From NCBI GenBank assembly GCA_025349905.2, contig MU624667.1, forward strand, positions 3,708 to 33,231: a stretch of DNA of 29,524 nt, in the 5' to 3' direction. Source of the stretch: Blastocladiella britannica. Its lineage: Eukaryota > Blastocladiomycota > Blastocladiomycetes > Blastocladiales > Blastocladiaceae. The notes under the pieces were generated by a model, which did no database searches, had not been told where the DNA came from, and saw only the letters and a list, made by a program, of their open reading frames with translations. Of this stretch, positions 10,694 through 19,058 are shown piece by piece. Position 1 is the stretch's first letter. Each line of letters starts with the position of its first letter. The translations under genes were made by a program, and so were the position numbers.

Positions 10694-11078
10694 TCAAGTG
10701 CCGCTGCCACCAGTACCTCCTCCTCCTCCTCTTCCTCCTCCGCGCTGCTGCTGCTCCCACATGGATTGCATCGGATTCGGTGCCGGTGTGCCACTTGCGT
10801 GCGACGGTTGCTGCTGCTGCTGACGCTGTTGCTGCTGCGCCGCCAGTAGCGTGGACTGAGCCTGCTGCCACTCTGCTGCGCCAGGAACTACTCCGTACGA
10901 CATCATGGGATGGACTTGAAAACTGGCTCCTCCAGGAGCATGTGGATCAGGAACCATCGTGGACATGGGCATGTACTGCGCCTGGAGCAGCGCCGCCACC
11001 TGCGAGTCGAGCCGTTGGACCTGGCCGGTCAAGTTCGGACTTGGGGCTGCAGCATATCGCGAATAGTACTGCGCCTGT

Positions 11079-11111
<33 letters not shown>

Positions 11112-14100
11112 AGTTGCAGCTGTTGGTGCAAGTCCGGGCCCGCTGTTGTACCAGCAGCCGAGTACCACGCGGGATCAAACGCCCTTCCGTCCTGCAGTTG
11201 CTGATGATACACCCGCATCTGGTGTTGCTGCTGCTGGTGCTGCATGTACATCAACTGCTGGTGCATTTGCTGAGAGTGCACCATCGCTTGCATTTGCGCC
11301 GACGATATGGCCTCCGTCGACGGCGGGCCGTTGACCAAGCCGTGCGTCGTAAACGCCGACGACGTCAATGGTGGTGGCGGAGGTGTTGGCGGCGGCGGTT
11401 GCTGCATTAGGGAGGTCGAGCCAGGTGTACCCGGGACCCACATTGGCTGGTGCCCAACGTCGACCGTCGTGGATCCACCCAAGGAAGAGGCTGTGGTCTG
11501 CGTCGGATATTGATTCGGAACAGTAGACAGGCCCGCTTGCCAGTGCTGGAACGTCGGGGGCGTCGTGGCGGCACCCGCTGGCCCACCGTCGCCTCTTCCC
11601 TCACCTGGCGTAAGATGCGAGTGGAGTTGAGTCGTGATGGGCGGGTACATCGGAAACAGGGCGGCGTGCATTCGCGGATCAAACTCTGGACCGAAATCAG
11701 GAGCACTGGGAGCAAAGTCCGCCATGGTTGTTGCAGCAGCTGGGGTAGCAAAAGACGGCTGGGCGGTGAAAGCCGGAGTCGGAGCCCTCGGCGGCGGCGA
11801 CCCGGCAGACGACAGCGCATGGTGTACGCCCGTGGTGCCGCCACCGCCCCCCGACACCATCGAGTAGGTCGGCATACCCGCCGCCGCGGCCGTGACGTGC
11901 ATGGACCGCCCATAGTGCGGCTGTGGAAACACCAGGCCCGGGTCGCTGGGGACGTACATTTGTCCTGTGAGCGAGATTGTCGATCCGTCGGACGGCGCGT
12001 GCATTTGCGATGCGATCGTGGACCCCGACCCGCCCGTCCCACTCGACCGCGACAGTGACGAATGCGCGACGGGGCTGGCAGGGCCGACGGTCAAGTGCAT
12101 GAGCGAGCCAGACATGGTCGCTGTCGTCGAGCGGCTATGCGTCCAAGAATGGTTTGGCGCAGGGGACGAATAGGACCGAGCCATGGCGGCCGTTGCTGGT
12201 GGCGTTGCCGCTGGTGGTGGTAACGGCGTCAGAGGTGGTGGTGGTGGTGGTCGTGACGGTGGCGACATGTGTGTTGGCGTGTTGTCGGCTGGGACTTGGG
12301 GTCGGCTGCTGGAGGAGGAGGAGCCTGCTGCCGTGGATTTCTTGGTTTTCCTCTGCCTTGCTGAAGCCGCTGCCGCCGTTGCTGTCGCAGTCCACGAGGT
12401 AGGCGCTTCGTGGCCATCGCTTGTGTCCATGGCATCGTCAGACGCCACAGTCACACGCACAGGACTGGCCGCGCGCCAAGTACTGAGCGATGGCGTCGGC
12501 GGCGGGAGAGACGGAGAATAAGCCGAGCTCGATGCATGTGGCGCCGCCAGTGGATTTGCCTCCCCCTCGACTCCATCCATATGATCGCCCGACGAACCGT
12601 CTCGGCGGCGGGACCTCGAACCGGTAAGATTGTCGGCCTTTTTCCTTCGCGGGGCATACTTGTAATTGGGATACTTTTTCATGTGCTCATCTTTAGCGAG
12701 AACAGAGAGCTCCTTGTAGTGCCTGATCAGGACGCAACGAAAAAAAAATGTCAGTTTCTTCTTTTCGATCCAAAAATTTATTGACAGCGTACTTTTTGAC
12801 CTCGGGCGATTCGTTTCGCCACATTTCGCTGACGATTTTTGCGAGTTCCGGGTTGGACTTATCGTGGTGCATCTCTTTGATTTTGGGGTACATTGCGCGT
12901 CTGGAGGGATCGCACAGCAGTGAGCAATCCAAACTACATACAATACAAAAAGAAAAATAATAAACAGGAATGGAGGGGTACCGGTAGAGAAAGTACTGGT
13001 TTTCAGGGCGTGGAACAGTCGCTTTCTTTCGCGAGGATGCAGAGGATGATTTCTTTGCCGTCGAGCCGTGGGTGTCGAATGGGCCTGGAGTGCCATCAGC
13101 AGCCGAGGTGCCGGCTCGAGAACTCCCGGGAGGACGGTAGTGCATGGAAGCCGATGCCGCGTCTGGTGGAGACATGGTATGCTGGGCAAATGACGGAGAC
13201 CGAACCGGATATTCAGGAGTGACAGAGTCGTGCGACCGTTGCGTGCTGCTGGCGCCCAGTGAACCCGTAGCAAAGAGTGGGTTTTGTGACATGAAATGCA
13301 GCGGCAACGACGGAGAGTGAAGCAATGTCGACGGGTGCGGCAGGGTGGCATTGGCGAGAAGGCTCTGTGAGCCGAATGTGGCCAGCAATATTGGAGGGGG
13401 GCTAGCGATTGCCGCTGCTGCGGATGCTGCAGGAAATGGCGGTGGCGGGATCAATGGCACAGCGTCCCCAGCAGCCGTTGATGCAAAAGCGGCAGAGTCG
13501 AATGTGAATCCAGTGGACGAGACGGGTGGCGGCGGCTGCTGCAGTGAGTACGCGAGGGGACGGGTTGGAGGTGGAACAGCGCTCGCCATGGGCACGAGAG
13601 ATCGTACTGACCAGGTCGGCCGGGAGGCGGAAGTGGGTGGTGCAGGTGGCGCTGGAGGTAAAGCTGGGATGAATTGAACTGGTGCATCTCCTTGCATTTT
13701 TCCAAAGTCGGCGGCGGCGGGCGGCTGAGTGGGCACCGGATTGCCCAGCGGATACGACGGGACGTTCAGCGCATCCACGTCCACTTGCGACCACCACGAT
13801 TCTCCAGTATCAGCGCCACTGCCATGGTCAGGCTCGGGCGGCATGGTTGTTTGTTGTTGCTGCTGCTCATCTGGCGCAAGTTGGACTCGGTAGGGGCCGA
13901 CGCCGGCCGCCATCGCCCAGAAATCCAGCGTACTTGTGCCTCCAGGCCCGGTGGTAGCAGGGATGGCAAATTGCTGCTGAAGCGTGGCGGGGGCGGAGGT
14001 GGCGACGGTCATGGCAGCGGCATTCCAGCCGACGGGGGATGACGCAGATGGACGATGACCGCTCTGGTGGCTCCCAGCCGAAACAGAGGTCGCTGGTGAG

Positions 14101-15116
14101 CGATGTTTGGTGGCAGAGGACGGTGAAATGGTGGACCCAGACGTGGAGGAGCCCGAAGACGCTGCCACGGCCGCAAATGCCTGCGCTGGGGTCATGAAGA
14201 TCTGCGCCGGGTTGATGAGTCCGATTTCAGCCAGCGCCGATGACGGAATGGTGGGCAACGCGGCAAGGGATGACGCTGCTGCTGCAGCCGCCGTGCTGGT
14301 ACCCAGGGCCGATAGGGACATTCCAGCACCACCCGTGCCAGCTCCAGATGTCATGTACGAGAACCCAGACCGCTCATCCGACGAAGAGCCAAGGGAAATG
14401 GTCGGAATATCGACTGCAGTGGACGCCGGTAGCATGATAGGCGACGGTGTACGCGCACGCGTCGATACGGAGGTGGTGGACGCGTAACACGTTGGCGCTC
14501 GGCCGTCATAGTCGTCCACATCCATGTCGGCTGGGTCCGGCGCAGCGTACATGCCGAGATGCGCCGATGTGAAGTGGCCCAAACCATTTCCACCACTCGC
14601 TGCGGTACCTGCAGTGCTCGAGGCGGCTCCAGTGCTGCGGCCGTCGCTGTTCACGGACGAATCAGTGGACAGCGGCGGCGGCATCGCAAACGGGTCATCT
14701 GGGAACGACGCCGACGCGTGCGGGCGTGCCAGCGGCTCGTACGAGGAAGACGACGGCGGTGCGAGAGCCGCAAATTGCATTGAGAGGTGCGTCGGAGCAA
14801 CTCCGGCCCATCCGGCGGTCGGGACATTGTGCACAAAAGTCGACAAGGACGCGGACACTGACGACGACGCTGACGAGAGCGATGCAGCGCTTCCAGTTCC
14901 AAAGCCAGTTCCAAAGCCAGTTCCAAAGCCAGTTCCAAAGCCAGTTCCAAGTCCAGTTCCACCAGCTGCAGCTGCAAGCGGCGGCGATCGCGGCGCGTCC
15001 TCGATGGTCGCGACTGGCAAGTCATAATAGCCCGGGACGACGGCAGTAGCGGTACCGGCCGCGGTTGCCGAGGACCCGATGCGCGTTGCGGCTCGCGTGG
15101 GTCGCCGCGGTGGCAT
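10694..15116 (-). CDS. HMG-box DNA-binding protein with very long low-complexity arms
   Basis: A putative nuclear HMG-box transcription factor. Exons read on the minus strand are 15116..12982, 12900..12793 and 12722..10694 (introns 81 and 70 nt), giving 1423 aa. The HMG box lies at about 699-776 and is split by both introns: VPRPENQYFLYR / RAMYPKIKEMHHDKSNPEL...SEMWRNESPEVKK / HYKELSVLAKDEHMKKYPNY, then the basic tail KYAPRRKK. This matches the sequence-specific (MATA/SOX-type) class with RPxNxFxLYR and SExWxxxS. About 700 residues on each side are Ser/Ala/Pro/Thr/Gln-rich, including a GTGFGTGF repeat and a poly-Gln run near 1285. I chose the ATG at 15116; the frame is open upstream but without another ATG. 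It could be a mating-type-like or other HMG regulator; the sequence alone does not decide. Confidence 0.85.
11075..11123 (-). repeat. CAG-type microsatellite encoding poly-Gln
   Basis: On the plus strand this is an imperfect run of ttg/ctg triplets. On the coding strand it encodes an almost pure Gln stretch (QLQLQQQQ...) in the HMG protein. Mixed CAA/CAG codons suggest a selected or stabilised tract rather than a recent expansion. Confidence 0.8.
14893..14964 (-). repeat. 12-bp in-frame tandem repeat
   Basis: The unit ccagttccaaag is repeated four times perfectly at 14893-14940, with two degenerate copies continuing to about 14964. In the HMG protein it encodes repeated GTGF tetrapeptides near residues 60-75. 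Because the unit is 12 bp, length changes keep the frame. Confidence 0.9.
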
Positions 15117-15327
15117 ATCGAGTGCAAGCCGTTCGTTCGAGTCCAGAGATGCGATTCTTAATCTTTGGGCAGTTCTCGTCCGTGGAGCCAAAAATACGCG
15201 AATTTTTTAAATATTTTTAAGGCAAGAAAAAAAGGAAATATTTTAATCGTATACTTTTTTCCGCTCGCTATTGAAAACGCAAAGGACTTGCGAAAGATCT
15301 CCTTTGGGCTTTCACCTAATTCCTCCC
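15117..15327. promoter_or_regulatory. Divergent intergenic region, HMG gene / CoA-binding gene
   Basis: 211 nt separate the two divergent start codons, so both promoters must lie here or overlap the genes. The middle (about 15195-15260) is AT-rich with TTTAAATATTTTTAA and a T-run. No specific operator can be named. Confidence 0.4.
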
Positions 15328-15790
15328 ATGTCGATTGCTACTTTTCTGGCCGCGCCCCGCTTTGCCGTGGTCGGAGCGTCGGTGGACCGCTCAAAGTTTG
15401 GCAACCGTGTCCTGCGCTACTATCTTGCCCACGGTAAGCCGGTTGTGCCAGTCAACCCGGTAATAATTTGATGCCTTATCGACTTGTTCGCACCCTCGCT
15501 GACCAATTCAAATTCGCCATCGAAATCAGAAGGAAGCAACCGTGGAGGGCGTGCCAGCCGTTGCAGCGCTGACGGCCATCCCAGCTACCGACGCCTCCGA
15601 CACCTCCGTCTCGATCATCACTCCGCCGGCTGTCACCCGCCGTGTGCTCGATGACGCTGTCGCCCACGGCTTTGTGCGGTTCTGGCTGCAGCCTGGCGCC
15701 GAGTTCCCCGGCTGGCAAGAGTACGCCGCCGAAAAGAAGGTCGCGATTATTGCCGGTGGGCCGTGCGTCCTGGTCGACGCCAAATTGTAA
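15328..15790 (+). CDS. CoA-binding (YccU-like, Rossmann) domain protein
   Basis: Exons 15328..15459 and 15530..15790 encode 130 aa; the 70-nt intron is gtaata...atcag. The protein is a single CoA-binding_2 Rossmann fold. FAVVGASVDRSKFGNRVLRYY is the nucleotide-binding first strand and loop, then GKPVVPVNP-KEATVEGVPA across the splice, SIITPPAVTRRVLDDAV, and GFVRFWLQPGAEF near the end, as in bacterial YccU and eukaryotic homologues. Length is typical of the family. Ligand binding is inferred from family; the physiological role is unknown even in well-studied homologues. The start is the first ATG of the frame. The gene is divergent from the HMG gene, and its 3' side faces the scrambled accessory stretch. 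Confidence 0.92.
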
Positions 15791-15850
15791 AAACCAGAAA
15801 AAAATACATGTTCATTCTTACCTGGCAACCGGAGCCGTCGGGGACGCGGG

Positions 15851-16100
15851 CACCGCGGGGACTTCGGGCGTCACCGCCGCATCACCGCCGCATCACCAAT
15901 GTTCACAATGGTCGCCGGCGTGGCGGTCGTGGCCGAGGCCGTGGCGCCCACCTGCAGCACGATCCTGCCTGCATTCGGGTCGCCCTTGCCCCAGAACGCC
16001 AGTGCCCGCATCCGTGGCGATCGGAACGCATCGGCTGCTGGGTATGGTTCCGATGGCCCCCTGACCGATAAGAATAAGCGACGCCGAGTGATGACGTGAA
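15851..16100 (-). pseudogene. Possible relic of a bestrophin C-terminus
   Basis: On the minus strand an open frame reads RALAFWGKGDPNAG then VLQVGATASATTATPAT. The intact bestrophin at 17349 has ELAFWGHASSTA followed by a similar Val/Ala/Pro-rich tail. The LAFWG part also matches closely in DNA (ctggcgttctggggc against ctcgcgttctggggc). An 11-bp tandem duplication (ccgccgcatca twice at about 15873-15894) shifts the frame and stops it; without it the frame would run on as a Val-Pro-Ala tail. No upstream bestrophin exons are visible. The match is short, so this is a tentative call; it could also be the end of an unrelated protein or chance. Confidence 0.3.
15872..15895. repeat. 11-bp tandem duplication
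   Basis: The unit ccgccgcatca occurs twice head to tail within gtcaccgccgcatcaccgccgcatcaccaatg. Eleven is not a multiple of three, so it changes the frame of whatever is or was encoded here on the minus strand. Confidence 0.75.
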
Positions 16101-16194
16101 TTCCCCCCTGCATTTCAGTCCGATACATCTTGTTTGTACCTTTTCCATTTTTTCGTGCTTTTCGCGAATTGGAGCTAATAACACAAAAATGTAG

Positions 16195-16785
16195 CTTCAC
16201 CACGCGTACATTGACCTGCTATGGGCCACCTGGCAAGGCACCGCCACCCGCAACTTTGCCGACGTGGCAGTCTCGCGCTCCGATCTGACGGTGAGCGCCA
16301 GTGCCGGCACCGTCCTGTGCGAAAAAGAGTACACCAACAAGGACATGATCTACTACTCGTATGTTGGCCTCTTTTTTTTTTTGTTGTTGCTGTTGCTGTG
16401 TCAGGGACTCATTCCATTTGAAATTCTGTACAACAGGCAGCGACTCTGCTGCAAGTACGATTCGGTTAGCAACAACCTCGGTGCCGGTCTCCGCAAGCGT
16501 GACGCGGCGGAGGATTCATCATCTTCGTCAGTTTCGTCAACCTCCACTTCGACTTTGACTACGGCCACGGACTCGACCATTACTGCCACTGCTACCACCA
16601 CCGATCCCGCTGCCGCAGCTGCCACGGTGACGCCCTCGACCAACACTACCGCCACCACCACAAATGGAAACGCCACTATCGCGGCCATTCCCGTTGCCCT
16701 CAACCTGACCCTGGGCAACCTGACGATCGACGCGTCGTCGCGCGTCTCCAACAAGACCGCGTGTTTGTACTCATTTGTATTGTGA
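16195..16785 (+). pseudogene. 5'-truncated tyrosinase (CuB half plus C-terminal stalk)
   Basis: The segment opens immediately after a tag acceptor with LHHAYIDLLWATWQ, the last CuB histidine motif of a tyrosinase, and continues NFADVAV, EKEYTNKDMIYYS and QRLCCKYD, parallel to residues 214-275 of the intact gene at 20278. A 78-nt intron (16359..16436) is inferred between YYS and QRLC; it is a multiple of three and stop-free. A LRKR dibasic site follows, then a Ser/Thr-rich stalk with several N-x-T sites (NTT, NAT, NLT twice) and a stop at 16785. The CuA site and the first two CuB histidines are absent from the ~400 nt upstream, and an in-frame TAG precedes the segment, so no functional enzyme can be made from here. 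It is a diverged paralogue, not a recent copy. Confidence 0.72.
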
Positions 16786-16832
16786 AATATCGCATTAACT
16801 GATTGGCTCACATACCAATGCATAATGAAATA

Positions 16833-16866
16833 GCTGCATCACGCGTACATTGACGCGCTGTGGGCC
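16833..16866 (+). pseudogene. 34-nt tyrosinase CuB fragment
   Basis: After an AT-rich, intron-like stretch ending gaaatag, the sequence gives LHHAYIDALWA and is almost base-for-base identical to 21053-21086 of the intact tyrosinase gene. The match then ends abruptly inside the codon after Trp-Ala, and the following sequence encodes something unrelated in another frame. It starts at the same codon as the relic at 16195. Confidence 0.65.
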
Positions 16867-16927
16867 GAGCGGGACACGAGTGGCGTGATCGGCGCTGGTC
16901 AAGAGTGCGGCGTTAGCGCCGCTGGTC

Positions 16928-17395
16928 ATGGTGGCGTTTGTGGCCGCTTCGCCCACGACGGACCGGACGTCGCGCGACGGCGTGCGCGCCGTGTCCCAGT
17001 TTTTGTCTTCGGATCCACGGCTCGTCGATGGCGTGTCGCTGGTCGTCGTCCCGCTTTACACTGACGATAACGACGAAGGAGAGTGGGCAACCGAGCTCGG
17101 TGACCGTGCCATCGTAGTGACCAACCGCGCCGCCGCTCAGCTGGCCGACCAGGTTGGAGCGACGGCACGCCACGTCGGGATGATGGGTCCCGTGGCCCGC
17201 CTGTTCCGCCGCGACACGGTCGCACGCGTGTCGGCGATCGAGGCGTACATGAGCGTCGTCATGGGCGACATGAACGCCGATGAGTGGATCGACAAGGCCG
17301 AGCATGGGCAAAAACAAAGGTTCTTTATATTCAATGTCATGCATGAATTCAGACGGAAACCGGGACCGTGGTGTGGTCGGGCTTTGGCGGCATGA
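16928..17395 (+). CDS. Unrecognised ORF, possibly a truncated or chimeric gene
   Basis: The frame is open from about 16889 to 17395, with an ATG at 16928 giving 155 aa. Codon use (mostly G/C third bases) looks coding up to about 17300. Visible segments are MVAFVAASPTTDRTSRDG, VDGVSLVVVPLYTDD and VVTNRAAAQLADQVGATAR. They resemble alternating strands and helices of an alpha/beta enzyme, but I cannot place the family. There is no signal peptide. Its 5' side abuts the 34-nt tyrosinase fragment in a different frame, so an original first exon may be lost. The 3' end turns AT-rich after 17303 and overlaps the last 47 nt of the bestrophin coding region on the other strand, which suggests that the true end differs or that the gene is broken. 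Confidence 0.42.
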   Translation: MVAFVAASPTTDRTSRDGVRAVSQFLSSDPRLVDGVSLVVVPLYTDDNDEGEWATELGDRAIVVTNRAAAQLADQVGATARHVGMMGPVARLFRRDTVARVSAIEAYMSVVMGDMNADEWIDKAEHGQKQRFFIFNVMHEFRRKPGPWCGRALAA

Positions 17396-18842
17396 CTGGT
17401 GCGGCCAGCGGCGCCGGCGCCACCGAGATATCGCGCGGCATGGGCGCGGGAACCGTGACCACCGCCACCATGTCAATGGCGGTGGAGCTGGCGTGGCCCC
17501 AGAACGCGAGCTCGGTCACGTCCGAGCTCAGCAGCTCGTTCAGTTCGGCGGCCAAGTCGGTGCAGAACTGGTCGAGCGGCAAGTCGTTCGTGTCGTAACC
17601 AAAGGGCATCTCAATCTCGTTGCCAATCGCATCCAGACCCAGGAAAGTGAACGTGACGAGGGCAGTCATGAGCGGGGTGATGACCAGGCCCAGCGTCTGA
17701 ACGATCTGGAACGGCAGCAGCACGAGCCACAGCAGAATGAACTGCTTGAGATGGACACGGTAGGCATGCGGCACCTTGGACGTTGCCACGCTGTTGTACG
17801 ATTTTGATATTGAGTTCGAGCCTCGTCAAAGTAAAGAAAATAATGCATACCGCTCGAGCGATGTGATGGTCTCCAGCATGGTGTTGGTCAGCACGTTCAT
17901 GGTTCCAAACTGCGACGCGTCCAGCTTGTCCGACTTGTTTTGCGAATTGATCCACGCCGCAAGCATGTGGCACAGATCAATCACAATGTGCGTGTCGTTT
18001 AGCGCCAAGTAGCCCGAGTCCATGCGCTGCAGAGCACGTTGCGCGGCCGAAGGGCGGCGACCGTCGGGTCCGGCCGCAACCTGGGCGATCGTGTCGCGGT
18101 GCTGCGCAAGCAGAAGCTGGCGTTTGGCTTCGGGCATCAAGTTGACCAGCTCCAAGCGCAGCGCGCCATTCTCGTCAATAAAGCCGCTCTCTTGGCGCAG
18201 GTGGTTCTTGAGCGCGACGCTGAGTACAGTGAATGGTTAGTCTCCATTGGACAATTCCATAAAGGAACAAGATTGCGTACAAGATGGCAAGGATCAAGCG
18301 GACAGTCTGAGACTTTTGCTCGTGATCCTCCGGAGTGGTCTCCTTGACGCCGATCCAGACCATGCGAGAGAGGTTGCGCGAGGCAGTCAGCATTGTGGCC
18401 CACAGCTTGCGGCCCTCAGAGTACTTTTCGTACGACGTGTTGTTCTTGAACGCGAGCATGAGCGACAGCACAAATCCCTATTTTTATAAATTTAAAAATG
18501 AGCATGGTCGTATCTCGGACATGAGTGGAAAAATGGGTCATACCGTCAGCGTAATGTAGTTGTTGCTCGGCGCCAGCTGTACCAAGTTGTCAGAGGAGTG
18601 AGTGATCGACCATGATTTCCCCAAATTCAAGAAATCAATACCGAAAAGCAGGTACGACGGCCAGCCTTGTCGGCCTCGCACACCAGCTCATTGATGGCCG
18701 ACACCGCAATGGCCCAGAGCGTGGTCAGAATGGTCGGGAACATGACGGGAAGCAGCACCGAGCCGTGCAGCTGGAACGCATCGGGCACGCCGACGTACGC
18801 CATCATGCGCGTCGAGGACTTGGGGATGTTGTTGGAGGACAT
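17349..18842 (-). CDS. Bestrophin-family (RFP-TM / UPF0187) anion channel
   Basis: It is a membrane channel predicted to conduct chloride or other anions. Minus-strand exons 18842..18642, 18576..18544, 18477..18281, 18219..17851 and 17790..17349 encode 413 aa; introns are 65, 66, 61 and 60 nt. Family features appear in order: VLLPVMFPTILTTLW (TM1), NNYITLT-GFVLSLMLAFKNN with TSYEKYSEGRKLW (the most diagnostic segment), RLILAIF-VALKNHLRQ restored by splicing, a loop with NDTHIVIDLCHMLAAW, SLER-VATSKVPHAYRVHLKQ, the two closing TM helices, then DLPLDQFCTDLAAEL. A short Pro/Val-rich tail ends the protein. Exon 2 is a micro-exon of only 33 nt. Animal-type Ca2+-clasp residues cannot be judged here. 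Length is typical for fungal members. It is divergent from the SWEET gene (216 nt between starts). Confidence 0.93.
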
Positions 18843-19058
18843 CTATGAATTATTTTGTCCTTTCTCGGGCGGGTCCAGCGAAAGAGAGATAGGGATCTTG
18901 GCCGTATATGTGCGCCTCCTCCATTGAGGGATTCGAAACTGGCAGTTGCGCCACCTTATCTGTTCGAGAAGGATCCTTGTTTTGAGCCTATACTTTGGTT
19001 AACGTTTCAAAATTGATTCCTTTTCCCAATTAAAAATTTAATATAAAAGAATTGCAAA
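18843..19058. promoter_or_regulatory. Divergent intergenic region, bestrophin / SWEET
   Basis: This 216-nt spacer between two divergent start codons must hold both promoters. It is AT-rich near the SWEET start (aaaatttaatataaaag at about 19031-19047). No recognisable operator. Confidence 0.4.

Noticed and set aside
12403..12784. Plus-strand small frames opposite the HMG gene
   Set aside because: The minus strand encodes the HMG basic tail and flanking region in a continuous conserved frame; the plus frames are shadows.
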